Assembly: GCA_934647145.1 (NCBI GenBank)
Contig: CAKUFB010000032.1
Span: forward strand, 1-16,444
DNA: 16,444 nucleotides
Origin: an uncultured Clostridia bacterium
GTDB taxonomy: Bacteria > Bacillota > Clostridia > Christensenellales > Aristaeellaceae
Reading direction: 5' to 3'
The stretch's first letter is position 1, and every line of letters starts with the position of its first letter. Both the position numbers and the translations under genes were made by a program. The notes beneath the pieces are model-generated. The model had not been told where the DNA came from and searched no databases. It saw only the letters and a list, made by a program, of their open reading frames with translations. Below are positions 1-7,577 of the stretch, one piece after another.

Positions 1-14
1 GTATGATACTCCCC

Positions 15-788
15 CTATCGATCAGCATACACCGCGTTTTTCCCGGTCGATACGTCCAGCACGCCGCGCATCACGCCCTGTCGGGTCAGTTCAGCGAGCA
101 CCGCGCGCATCCACTCGAGCTTTTCCGCCAGATCCTGCGCATCGCCCAGCACCACCTGCACGCCGCTGACCGACACCAGATACACCCTGTCGAGGTTCGC
201 CACGTTCAGCTCGGACACCAGCGCGAGCATTTCCTTCTGCTGAAGCGCCTCAATCACCTGCTTCATGACCTCTCGCCGGCCGTTCTGACTGCTTTCCACG
301 CGTTTTCCCTGCCGGTCAACATACGCATCCATGCCGCTGACCAGCAGCACCTCGCCGTCCGGATAGCTCTCCTGGCGGCTCATGATATAGCCGGTTTCGT
401 CGATGAGCAGGTATTCGCCGCCGCAGTGTACGCAGGCCAGCGCCTGTCGCTCCCGAATCGTCAGGCTCACAGTGTCCGGCATAGTCTTCTCAAAGCCGAG
501 AAATTCGACCGAAATCTCGCCGGAAAGACGCTCCTCCACCTGCCGCTGACTGATCGAGAAAATGCTCTCGCCATAGCTAAGTCCGGCCATCTCCATGACC
601 TCGCCAACACTCAGTCTCTGTCTGCCCTGCACGTTCACCTCTTTGAGCACGAACACCCGGCTTTTCAGCAGCAGCGCCGTAACGGCCAGCACGAGCACGA
701 GCAGCAGAAAGCCGCGTCCCCTGCGTCGCTGCCTGCCCCGAACGCGCACAGGCTGCGCGTACCGCCCGTCGTACGGTCGATGGTTCAT
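15..788 (-). CDS. ftsQ: Cell division protein FtsQ/DivIB
   Basis: A 257-residue bitopic divisome protein that links FtsL and its partners to septal peptidoglycan synthesis. The N-terminal 26 residues are basic and cytoplasmic (RGRQRRRGRG), a single membrane segment follows at about 27-42, and a POTRA domain at about 45-115 begins VFVLKEVNVQGRQRLSVGEV, the usual FtsQ pattern. The rest is the extracytoplasmic beta domain. The ATG overlaps the murA stop codon by four bases (ATGA), so the two are probably translationally coupled. The stop is TAG at 17-15, and nothing can be read in the last 14 bases of the window. Family assignment rests on the TM-POTRA architecture and position at the end of a dcw cluster. 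Sequence identity in FtsQ is always low, so this is slightly less certain than for the enzymes. Confidence 0.93.
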   Translation of the reverse strand: MNHRPYDGRYAQPVRVRGRQRRRGRGFLLLVLVLAVTALLLKSRVFVLKEVNVQGRQRLSVGEVMEMAGLSYGESIFSISQRQVEERLSGEISVEFLGFEKTMPDTVSLTIRERQALACVHCGGEYLLIDETGYIMSRQESYPDGEVLLVSGMDAYVDRQGKRVESSQNGRREVMKQVIEALQQKEMLALVSELNVANLDRVYLVSVSGVQVVLGDAQDLAEKLEWMRAVLAELTRQGVMRGVLDVSTGKNAVYADR

Positions 789-2056
789 CCTTCTTCCTCC
801 CCCGTCTGTTCCTCGCGCCGGATCGACGCGCCCAGATCCGCAAGCGTCGTCTCCAGCGCCTCATAGCCCCTGTCAATCAGCTCGACGCGCTCCACCCGGC
901 TCTCTCCCTCGGCCGCCAGCGCCGCCAGCACGAGCGCCGCCCCGCCGCGAAGGTCGCGCGCCTCCACCCGCGCCCCGCTCAGGCCGCCTCCGCGCACAAT
1001 CGCAGCCCGCTGGTGCACCAGTATGTCCGCGCCCATCCGCCGAAGCTGCGCCGCGTGCGCGAATCGGTTTTCGAACACGTTCTCCACGATCAGCGACGTG
1101 CCCTCGGCCACCGTACACAGCGCCATCAGCTGCGCCTGCATGTCGGTCGGAAAGCCGGGGTATGGCTGCGTGGACAGGTTTATCGCCCTGAGCGTGCGCC
1201 CCTCGGCCGAAAGGCGTATGAAGTCCGCGCCGCTCTCGATCAGGCATCCCGCCTGACTCAGTTTGTCCAGCACGGCGCGCATGTCGTCCGGCCGGGCGTT
1301 TTTCAGGCAGACCTCGCCGTGCGTGATGGCGGCGGCGACCAGCAGTGTGCCGGCCACAATCCGGTCGGGCATGATGGCGTAGCGCGCGCCGTGCAGCCGC
1401 TTCACGCCCTCGATGACGATCACGTCCTGCCCCGCGCCGCGCACCCTCGCGCCCATCGCGCACAGGAAGTTCTGCAAATCGACGATCTCCGGCTCCCGCG
1501 CGGCGTTTGAGATCACCGTCTCCCCCGGGGCCAGCACCGCCGCCATCATGACGTTCTCGGTCGCGCCCACGCTCGGAAAGTCCAGCTGTACCTCGCCGCC
1601 GCGCAGCCTGCTGCCGTCGCACAGGATGCGTCCCCGCGCCTCGTGTATCTCCACGCCCAGCGCCCGCAGTCCCTTCAGGTGCAGGTCGATCGGGCGCAGG
1701 CCGATTTCGCAGCCGCCCGGGTATGTAACCGAGGCCTTCCGGAAACGGCCCAATATCGGCCCCAGCATGAAAATCGACGACCGCAGCTGCTTGGACAGCG
1801 ACTCGGACATCTCCCAGCCCCGCGCCCCGCGCGAATCCACGCACACGCTCCCGCCCTGCCGCTCGACCGCGCAGCCCAGCGTGCGCAGAATCCTGAGCAT
1901 GTTTTCACAGTCGCTCAGCCGCGCGCAGTTATCCAGTATCACCTCGCCGCCCGTCAGCATCGTCGCGGCCAGTATCGGCAGAAGCGCGTTTTTCGCCCCG
2001 CCGATCGTCACCTCGCCGCGCAGCCGACGGCCGCCCGCGATAGAAAAAACGTTCAC
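785..2056 (-). CDS. murA: UDP-N-acetylglucosamine 1-carboxyvinyltransferase MurA
   Basis: First committed enzyme of peptidoglycan synthesis: it transfers enolpyruvate from PEP to UDP-GlcNAc in the cytoplasm. I place the start at a GTG (2056-2054), which gives 423 residues and brings the active-site numbering into register with E. coli MurA. Lys22-Asn23 (GGAKNA), the catalytic Cys116 in the loop PGGCEIGLRP, Asp305 in GFPTDMQAQ and Arg396 in DRGYE are all present. A cysteine in the PEP loop means the ordinary fosfomycin-sensitive form. The frame stays open upstream to an ATG at 2089, but the strong ribosome binding site GGAGGTG lies inside that extension, eight bases before the GTG, so the longer start is unlikely. 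It sits after the repeat-filled gap behind ftsW and overlaps ftsQ by four bases. Confidence 0.97.
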   Translation of the reverse strand: MNVFSIAGGRRLRGEVTIGGAKNALLPILAATMLTGGEVILDNCARLSDCENMLRILRTLGCAVERQGGSVCVDSRGARGWEMSESLSKQLRSSIFMLGPILGRFRKASVTYPGGCEIGLRPIDLHLKGLRALGVEIHEARGRILCDGSRLRGGEVQLDFPSVGATENVMMAAVLAPGETVISNAAREPEIVDLQNFLCAMGARVRGAGQDVIVIEGVKRLHGARYAIMPDRIVAGTLLVAAAITHGEVCLKNARPDDMRAVLDKLSQAGCLIESGADFIRLSAEGRTLRAINLSTQPYPGFPTDMQAQLMALCTVAEGTSLIVENVFENRFAHAAQLRRMGADILVHQRAAIVRGGGLSGARVEARDLRGGAALVLAALAAEGESRVERVELIDRGYEALETTLADLGASIRREEQTGEEEG

Positions 2057-2069
2057 ATGGCACACCTCC
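2054..2069 (-). promoter_or_regulatory. Ribosome binding site that fixes the murA GTG start
   Basis: Reading the minus strand, GGAGGTG (2069-2063) is followed at normal spacing by the GTG codon at 2056-2054. The site also contains the in-frame ATG of a possible start at 2071, so initiation there would have to begin on top of the ribosome binding site. This favours the GTG. Confidence 0.75.
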
Positions 2070-2115
2070 ATCTTCCGCTTGAACCACAATAGCAGAATAT
2101 GCAGGCGTGTCTGTC

Positions 2116-2550
2116 CCGGTTTCTACCGGTCGGCAGGGCCGACAGCCACTTGCTGCCGCCGGTTCTGTCGACGACCCTGAGCGCCATAAATTGAAGCCCT
2201 CAGGGTCTGCGGATTTCCGGAACTTTTCCGGAAATCACAGGTCGGCATTGCCGACGCACTCTTTCCAGACCGAATTCCTCTCTACTGCTCTCCCGGATCA
2301 CACTTACTGCCGGCAGGCTGAGCCTGCGCCCACTTGCTGCCGCCGGTTCTGTCAGGATGTACGTGCCGATACTGAAAGCATCACTGTACCGCGACGCTTT
2401 TCTATGCCTGTAAGCAGCATTGCTCCGAGAACAAAGACCACACCCCATTCGGGGTGATAACCCTTCTGCATGATCTGCTGTTACGCGGATCAAAGTGCTT
2501 TCCGGGTGAGGTCTGGGGAGGCGCCTTTCTCAGAAAGGCGGCCTCCCCAG
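2116..2550. repeat. Structured intergenic repeat element, copy A (composite)
   Basis: This fills the gap between ftsW and murA. The full unit runs 2313-2550 and matches copy B at the other end of the window. It starts with a hairpin GCAGGC-TGA-GCCTGC (2313-2327), three bases, then the head CACTTGCTGCCGCCGGTTCT (2331-2350). Next comes a hairpin CACCCC-ATTC-GGGGTG (2441-2456), and a 43-nt core (2464-2506) identical to copy B at 41 positions. It ends in a long hairpin (2513-2522 with 2541-2550, and 2523-2530 with 2532-2539, one bulged G). In front lies a second, partial unit with its own hairpin GTCGGC-AGG-GCCGAC (2129-2143) and a head (2147-2169) identical to the first over 23 bases. I see no credible gene in it. 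Orientation and true ends are uncertain. Confidence 0.88.
2173..2255. other. Three consecutive hairpins inside repeat copy A
   Basis: Between the partial and full units of copy A there are three perfect inverted repeats in a row. The first has a 9-bp stem GACCCTGAG/CTCAGGGTC (2173-2181 with 2199-2207, 17-nt loop). The second has an 11-bp stem GATTTCCGGAA/TTCCGGAAATC (2212-2222 with 2226-2236, loop CTT). The third is GTCGGC-ATT-GCCGAC (2241-2255), the same stem as the hairpin at 2129-2143 with a different loop. None is followed by a T-run on either strand, so they do not look like intrinsic terminators. Confidence 0.75.
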
Positions 2551-3696
2551 CGGCCTCCCCAGCGGCCTCCCCAGCGTTCCCCCTCTCGACACGTTGAGCA
2601 GCAGGCCGACGGCGCACATGAGCACGGCGATGGACGTGCCGCCTGAGCTGAAAAAGGGCAGGGGCAGTCCGGTGGTGGGCATCATGCCGGTAACGACGGC
2701 CACGTTCATCACCGCCTGCACGCCGATCATCGAGGTAATTCCGCCGGCCAGCAGACTGCCGAAGCGATCCTCGCACCTCAGCGCCACCCGCAGCCCGAAG
2801 AACACGAACGCCGCGAACAGCAGCACAATGGACGCGCAGCCGATCAGTCCCAGATCCTCGCCCACCACGGCGAAGATGAAGTCCGACTCCGGATAGGGCA
2901 AAAAGGCGTACTTCTGCCGTCCCCTGCCCAGTCCCATGCCGAACAGCCCGCCCGAGCCGAAGGCCAGCAGCGACTGCGAGAGCTGATAGCCCTCCTTGCT
3001 CATCCTGGCGAAGGGGTTGGTGAAGGAGAGGAGCCGCGCCCGCCGGTAGGGCGCAGACCATGCGTAGAACGCGCCCAGGCACAGTCCGCACACACCGGTC
3101 AGCCCCAGATGCTTCCACCTCGCGCCGGCCAGCGTGACCATCACGCCCGCCACGATCAGTATGCTGCCCGCCGTGGACAGGTTGGGCTGCAGGAGAATGA
3201 GCGCGAAGAGCAGCGCCGGCATGATGAACACCGGCACAAGCCCGCTCCAGAAGCGGGTCACGTCCCGCTTTTCCTGGCTGAGGATGCGCGCAAGGAACAG
3301 GATACAGGCGTACTTGGCGATCTCGGACGGCTGGAAGCTGACCGGCCCCAGCTTGAGCCAGCGCCTCGAGCCGTTGAGAAACTGCCCGATTCCGGGAATT
3401 GCAACCAGAATCAGCAGTACGATACTCGCGCAGAGTAAGGTACTGCTGAACAAAGGCTTCTGTAAAACTCGATAGTCGATGCGCAGCGCGACCGCCATGC
3501 CCGCCGCGCCCAGGCCGATTCCCATCAGCTGGCTGAGCACCTCGGACAGCGGACTGCCCTTGTCCTGCGCGTTGTAGTAGCTGGCGGCATAGAGCACGAC
3601 CAGCCCGACCGTCAAAAGGAGAAGGAAGGTAATGATCACGCCGCGGTCGCAATGGCCGCGTTTTGCTTTAGCCCCGCGAAGAAGGCCGTTCGTCAC
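2530..3696 (-). CDS. ftsW: Septal peptidoglycan glycosyltransferase FtsW (SEDS family)
   Basis: Multi-pass membrane enzyme of 388 residues that polymerises lipid II at the septum together with the class B penicillin-binding protein encoded upstream. SEDS signatures are clear: NGSRRWLKLGPVSFQPSEIAK (about 108-128), the extracellular segment LPYPESDFIFAVVGEDLG with the presumed catalytic Asp272, and MPTTGLPLPFFSSGGTS (339-355). The start is a GTG overlapping the murD stop by four bases. The last 14 residues (375-388, three LGRP repeats then PF) and the TGA stop do not come from an FtsW-like sequence. They are encoded by three tandem 12-bp repeats and the terminal hairpin of the adjoining intergenic repeat. 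The normal tail probably ended shortly after LLLNVSRGG. All transmembrane segments and catalytic loops are intact, so the protein should be functional. Confidence 0.96.
   Translation of the reverse strand: MTNGLLRGAKAKRGHCDRGVIITFLLLLTVGLVVLYAASYYNAQDKGSPLSEVLSQLMGIGLGAAGMAVALRIDYRVLQKPLFSSTLLCASIVLLILVAIPGIGQFLNGSRRWLKLGPVSFQPSEIAKYACILFLARILSQEKRDVTRFWSGLVPVFIMPALLFALILLQPNLSTAGSILIVAGVMVTLAGARWKHLGLTGVCGLCLGAFYAWSAPYRRARLLSFTNPFARMSKEGYQLSQSLLAFGSGGLFGMGLGRGRQKYAFLPYPESDFIFAVVGEDLGLIGCASIVLLFAAFVFFGLRVALRCEDRFGSLLAGGITSMIGVQAVMNVAVVTGMMPTTGLPLPFFSSGGTSIAVLMCAVGLLLNVSRGGTLGRPLGRPLGRPPF
2540..2575. repeat. Three exact tandem copies of a 12-bp unit at the ftsW 3' end
   Basis: GGCCTCCCCAGC occurs three times without change at 2540-2551, 2552-2563 and 2564-2575. 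It is the right arm of the terminal hairpin of the repeat element, duplicated twice. Because the unit is 12 bp it keeps the ftsW frame and encodes LGRP three times on the minus strand. Confidence 0.95.
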
Positions 3697-5060
3697 GCCT
3701 TCTCGGGCAGCTCGCGCGCCAGCGCCTTGAAGACGCGGCCGCGCTCCTCATAGTCGGAGAACATGTCAAAGCTCGCGCAGGCCGGGGACAGGAGCACGTT
3801 CTCCCCCGCCCTCGCCAGGTCGTAGGCGTGCTCAACCGCCGCCCTGAAGTCGTAGCCGCAGTGCTCGTAGGCGGTATAGCCCACCTTGTCCAGCGTTTCG
3901 GCCAGCTGAGCGGCCGTGTCGCCGATGAGCACGACGCGGCGAATCATGCCGCTGTCCCGGATGACCGCGCACAGCTCGGTGAAGTCCACATGCTTGTCGG
4001 AGCCGCCCAGTATCAGCACGGTCGGCCGGGTCATGGTCTGCACCGCCTTGATGGTGGAGTCGGCGTTGGTGCCCTTGGAGTCGTTGATAAAGCGCACACC
4101 GCTGACCTCGCGCACGAACTCGATGCGGTGCTCCACCCCCTGGAAGGTGCGCAGGGTATGCCGGATGACCGGCACGGGCACGCCGTACAGCAGCGCCATG
4201 ACCGCCGCGGCCATCGCGTTTTCCAGGTTGTGCGGCCCGGGGATGCAGATTTCGGCCGCCTCGCAGACGGTTCGATACTCGTCCTTCGTGCCGAAGACCA
4301 TCGCGCCGTCCTTCACGAACGCGCCGCAGGGCGGCACCTGCTTCCTCGAGAACCAGGCCACGCGGCACTTCGCCTCCTCGGCCGCCGGGCGCAGCGCCGG
4401 GTCGTCGTAGTTGAGCACCAGCCACTCGCGCTCGCCCGCCTGGTTCGCGAACACCCGCTTTTTCATCGCCAGGTAGTTTTCCATCGTGTGGTGGCGGTTC
4501 AGGTGGTCGGGCGTCAGGTTCAGTATCGCGGAGATGACCGGGTGAAACTCGCGCGCGGTCTCCATCTGGAACGAGGACACCTCGCACACGGTCACGTCCT
4601 CGTCCCTCGAGTCGAACGCCACCGAGGTATACGGAACGCCGATATTTCCCACGACGTGTGTGGTTTTCCCGGCGTTTTTCATGATTTCGCCCAGCAGGGT
4701 GGTGGTCGTGGTCTTGCCGTTGGTGCCGGTGATGGCCAGCAGGTCGCCGCGCGTCATGCGGTAGCCCAGCTCCAGCTCGCCCGTGACGGCAATGCCCCTT
4801 TCCCCGGCCGCCTTCACCGGCGCGCTCTCCACGCTGATGCCCGGGCTGACGATCATCTCGTCCACGCCGTCCATCGCCTCGACCGCCGGCATGCCCAGCC
4901 TCCACTCGACGTTCTCATACCCCTTCAGGCAGTCGAGCGCCTCGCCCAGCTCGCCGAGCGGCTTCGAGTCGTTAATCCGCACCTGGAAGCCCTTTTTCGC
5001 CAGCAGCAGCGCCGCGGCAACCCCGCTTCGCGCCATGCCGACCACAAGATACCTTTTCAT
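3693..5060 (-). CDS. murD: UDP-N-acetylmuramoyl-L-alanine--D-glutamate ligase MurD
   Basis: Cytoplasmic ATP-dependent ligase that adds D-glutamate to UDP-MurNAc-L-Ala. The 455 residues carry the full Mur-ligase layout: N-terminal UDP-binding fold (VVGMARSG, then SPGIS at 72-76), P-loop TGTNGKTTTT (111-120), the central NLTPDHLNRH and HNLENAMAA motifs, HRIEFV and NDSKGTN, and the C-terminal LLSPACASFDMF...YEERG motif that separates MurD from other Mur ligases. The ATG has a GGGAGG ribosome binding site just upstream, 18 nt after the mraY stop. The stop overlaps the GTG of ftsW by four bases, so the two are probably coupled. Confidence 0.98.
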   Translation of the reverse strand: MKRYLVVGMARSGVAAALLLAKKGFQVRINDSKPLGELGEALDCLKGYENVEWRLGMPAVEAMDGVDEMIVSPGISVESAPVKAAGERGIAVTGELELGYRMTRGDLLAITGTNGKTTTTTLLGEIMKNAGKTTHVVGNIGVPYTSVAFDSRDEDVTVCEVSSFQMETAREFHPVISAILNLTPDHLNRHHTMENYLAMKKRVFANQAGEREWLVLNYDDPALRPAAEEAKCRVAWFSRKQVPPCGAFVKDGAMVFGTKDEYRTVCEAAEICIPGPHNLENAMAAAVMALLYGVPVPVIRHTLRTFQGVEHRIEFVREVSGVRFINDSKGTNADSTIKAVQTMTRPTVLILGGSDKHVDFTELCAVIRDSGMIRRVVLIGDTAAQLAETLDKVGYTAYEHCGYDFRAAVEHAYDLARAGENVLLSPACASFDMFSDYEERGRVFKALARELPEKA

Positions 5061-5078
5061 ACTGCCTCCCTACCCGCC

Positions 5079-6083
5079 TTACGCGAACATGGTCAGCGTC
5101 AGCAGGCACAAAATCGTCGTCACAATCATGTACATCGCCACGATGCGCGTTTCGGGCATGCCGCCCAGCTCGAAGTGGTGGTGAAGCGGCGCCATGCGGA
5201 AGACCCGCTTGCCGGTGCCGGTCTTCTTCTTTGTGTACTTGAAATAGCCCACCTGGATGATGTCCGACACGCTCGAGGCCAGCATGGCCAGCGCGATGAT
5301 CGGCAGGATCAGGCTCAGCCGGGTTAGCATGCACACCGCGACCAGCGCGCCGCCGATCGTGAAGGAGCCGGTGTCCCCCATGAATACGCTGGCGGGGTAG
5401 GAATTGAAGCGCAGAAAGCCCATCACCGCGCCCGCCGCCGCGCCGCAGAACACCATGAGGTTTTTATAGTTGCCCGCGTCCGGCGCGCCTGCCGCCAGCG
5501 ACATGCAGATCAGCGCCATCGTGCCGAAGTCGATCAGCGAGCAGCCGCTGAGCAGTCCGTCGATGCCGTCGAGCAGGTTGGCGCTGTTGACCGTGCCCAC
5601 CAGGATGAACACCATGACCGGCACGTACAGCCAGCCCAGATCCCACTCGATATTCGTGAAGGGCACGATCAGCTTGCTGCCCACCTCGGGGCTCAGGTAC
5701 GCCCACAGCGCCAGCGCCAGCGAGATCACGAACTGCGGCACGATCTTCTGCATGGGCGTCAGGCCCAGCGAGCGCTTCTTGCTGATCTTGATGTAGTCGT
5801 CCGCAAAGCCGATCAGGCCGAAGCCCAGCGTACACAAAAGCGCGATGGGCAGGAAATCCCAGCGCTTTTCCGGGAAGGCGAGCACCAGCGGCACCAGCAC
5901 CATCGGGATGGCGAAGATCACGCCGCCCATCGTGGGCGTACCCTGCTTGACCTTATGACTCTGCGGCCCCAGGTCATACTCGGTCTGCCCGAACTTTTTC
6001 TTTCGCAGCCAGGGAATAAATACCGGGCCCAGGATGTTGGCAATGGCGAAGGACAGGATGACTGCCCAGATCAGACGCTGCAT
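5079..6083 (-). CDS. mraY: Phospho-MurNAc-pentapeptide transferase MraY
   Basis: Integral membrane enzyme of 334 residues that transfers phospho-MurNAc-pentapeptide from UDP to undecaprenyl phosphate, making lipid I. Family motifs appear in order: HKVKQGTPTMGG (43-54), the Asp pair FADDYIK (95-96), NSANLLDGIDGL (166-177), FMGDTGS (234-240) and the cytoplasmic APLHHHFE (His301-303). Length and hydrophobic pattern are as usual for about ten membrane segments. It follows murE after only 15 nt. In most dcw clusters murF would lie between murE and mraY, and there is no room for it here. Confidence 0.98.
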   Translation of the reverse strand: MQRLIWAVILSFAIANILGPVFIPWLRKKKFGQTEYDLGPQSHKVKQGTPTMGGVIFAIPMVLVPLVLAFPEKRWDFLPIALLCTLGFGLIGFADDYIKISKKRSLGLTPMQKIVPQFVISLALALWAYLSPEVGSKLIVPFTNIEWDLGWLYVPVMVFILVGTVNSANLLDGIDGLLSGCSLIDFGTMALICMSLAAGAPDAGNYKNLMVFCGAAAGAVMGFLRFNSYPASVFMGDTGSFTIGGALVAVCMLTRLSLILPIIALAMLASSVSDIIQVGYFKYTKKKTGTGKRVFRMAPLHHHFELGGMPETRIVAMYMIVTTILCLLTLTMFA

Positions 6084-6098
6084 CTTTCGTGCTCCCCC

Positions 6099-7550
6099 TT
6101 ACATTTCTTCCAGCAGTTCCTTGACGACGACCTTTTCGTCGAAGGGATACTTGATTCCCCTGATTTCCTGATAGGTCTCATGCCCCTTGCCGGCCAGCAC
6201 CACCACGTCGCCCGCCCCGGCGACGCTCAGCGCGTGGCGGATGGCCTCGCGGCGGTTTTCGATGACCACATAGTCCGCGCCGGTGGGCCGGATGCCCTCC
6301 TCAATCGCGCGCAGAATGTCCCCCGGCTCCTCGGCGCGCGGGTTGTCGCTGGTCAGCACGCAGTAGTCGGCCAGCTCGCCGCCGATTTCGCCCATGATCG
6401 GGCGCTTTTCCCTGTCGCGGTTTCCGCCGCAGCCGAACACCAGAATCACGCGCTTTTTCGTGGTCTGGCGCACGGTGGTCAGGATGTTCGCCAGCGAGTC
6501 GGGCGAGTGCGCGTAGTCCAGGATCACGCGATAGGGCGTGCCGGTGTCCAGCAGCTCGACGCGGCCGGGCACGTTTTTGATGTTTTCAAGGCCCTTTTTG
6601 ATGGCCTCGGGCGAGGCCCCCACCGCGTCGCACAGCGCGGCGGCGGTCAGGCTGTTGTACACGTTGAAGATGCCCGACAGCTTGAGCTGCACGTCGATGC
6701 GGAAGCGCTTGTGGAAGTTGATCTGGAACAGATTCCCCCGCTCGCCCACCTCGATGTTCTTGGCGTAGATGTCGGCCGCCTCGCGGATGCCGTAGCCGGT
6801 GACCGGCACGGGCGCGGAGCGCATGGCCGCCGACACCAGCTCGTCGTCGGCGTTGTAGAAGCCCCTGCCGCACATGCCGGGCGTGAAGAGCAGCATTTTG
6901 GCCGCGCAGTAGTTCTCCATATTATGGAAGAAATCGAAGTGATCCTGCGACAGGTTCGTGAAGGCGCACACCTCGAAGTACACGCCGCTGAGGCGGTGCA
7001 TGGCCATGGCGTGCGCCGAGACCTCCATCACCACCGCGTCGCAGCCCGCGTCGGCCATCTGCCGCAGCATGCTCTGAAACTCGACCGGGTCGGGCGTAGT
7101 CTTGTCGGAGGGCACCTCGGTCGAGCCGATCATGCAGCACACGGTGCCGATCAGGCCGGTCTTCATGCCCGCGGCCTCAAGGATCGACTTGACCAGGAAG
7201 GAGGTCGTGGTCTTGCCCTTCGTGCCGGTGACGCCGAGCAGGCGCATCGAGCGGGCGGGATAGCCGTAGAAGCACTGCGCGATCAGCGACAGCGCCTCGC
7301 GCACGTCCTTCACCAGCACCTGCGGGCAGTCCAACTCCAAAAAACGCTGCACAATCAGCGCGCTGGCGCCCTTTTCCACGACCTGCGGCGCGAATTCATG
7401 GGCGTCCCGGGTCAGGCCCTGTATGCAGAAAAAGAGCGAGCCCCTTTCCGCCTTCCTGGAATCGGTACACAGCGAGTGGATTTCGACGTTCATGTCGCCG
7501 CTCGTCTGGCAATTCCCGCCGAGCGCCTGTATCAGTTCAGACAGTTTCAT
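6099..7550 (-). CDS. murE: UDP-MurNAc-tripeptide synthetase MurE, meso-diaminopimelate type
   Basis: Cytoplasmic ATP-dependent ligase that adds the third stem-peptide residue. The 483-residue protein has the P-loop TGTKGKTTT (108-116), TTPDP (150-154), the lysine expected to be carbamylated (Lys217 in YCAAKML), YAHSPDSL and FGCGGNRDREKRPIMG. The substrate-selecting motif is DNPR (401-404), the meso-diaminopimelate signature rather than the lysine-type variant, so this organism should have DAP-type peptidoglycan. The start is an ATG preceded by GGAGGG, 27 nt after the penicillin-binding-protein gene. It ends 15 nt before mraY. Confidence 0.98.
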   Translation of the reverse strand: MKLSELIQALGGNCQTSGDMNVEIHSLCTDSRKAERGSLFFCIQGLTRDAHEFAPQVVEKGASALIVQRFLELDCPQVLVKDVREALSLIAQCFYGYPARSMRLLGVTGTKGKTTTSFLVKSILEAAGMKTGLIGTVCCMIGSTEVPSDKTTPDPVEFQSMLRQMADAGCDAVVMEVSAHAMAMHRLSGVYFEVCAFTNLSQDHFDFFHNMENYCAAKMLLFTPGMCGRGFYNADDELVSAAMRSAPVPVTGYGIREAADIYAKNIEVGERGNLFQINFHKRFRIDVQLKLSGIFNVYNSLTAAALCDAVGASPEAIKKGLENIKNVPGRVELLDTGTPYRVILDYAHSPDSLANILTTVRQTTKKRVILVFGCGGNRDREKRPIMGEIGGELADYCVLTSDNPRAEEPGDILRAIEEGIRPTGADYVVIENRREAIRHALSVAGAGDVVVLAGKGHETYQEIRGIKYPFDEKVVVKELLEEM

Positions 7551-7577
7551 GGATAGGACTCCCTCCGTACGTATGCA

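Noticed and set aside
2082..2090. A single ATTGTGGTT before murA, identical to part of the MraZ operator
   Set aside because: Only one box is present, with no partner at 10 bp, while MraZ binding needs several. No convincing promoter is paired with it.
2129..2353. CRISPR array suggested by the repeated 23-nt head
   Set aside because: There are only two heads here, separated by about 160 bp of structured sequence, with no regular spacers and no cas genes.
2140..2460. Short open frames inside the repeat copies at 2107-2457 and 16139-16364
   Set aside because: The two copies give similar-looking peptides only because the DNA is repeated. Substitutions between copies preserve hairpin pairing, not codons, and there is no ribosome binding site.
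2513..2550. Intrinsic terminator after ftsW
   Set aside because: The hairpin is strong but no T-run follows on either strand, and the ftsW stop codon is in its apex. It may still slow or protect RNA, but it is not a classic terminator.
2402..3652. A 416-residue minus-strand open frame over ftsW that continues through the intergenic repeat
   Set aside because: It is the shifted frame of ftsW and its product has no domain or membrane pattern. The repeat part merely stays open by chance.
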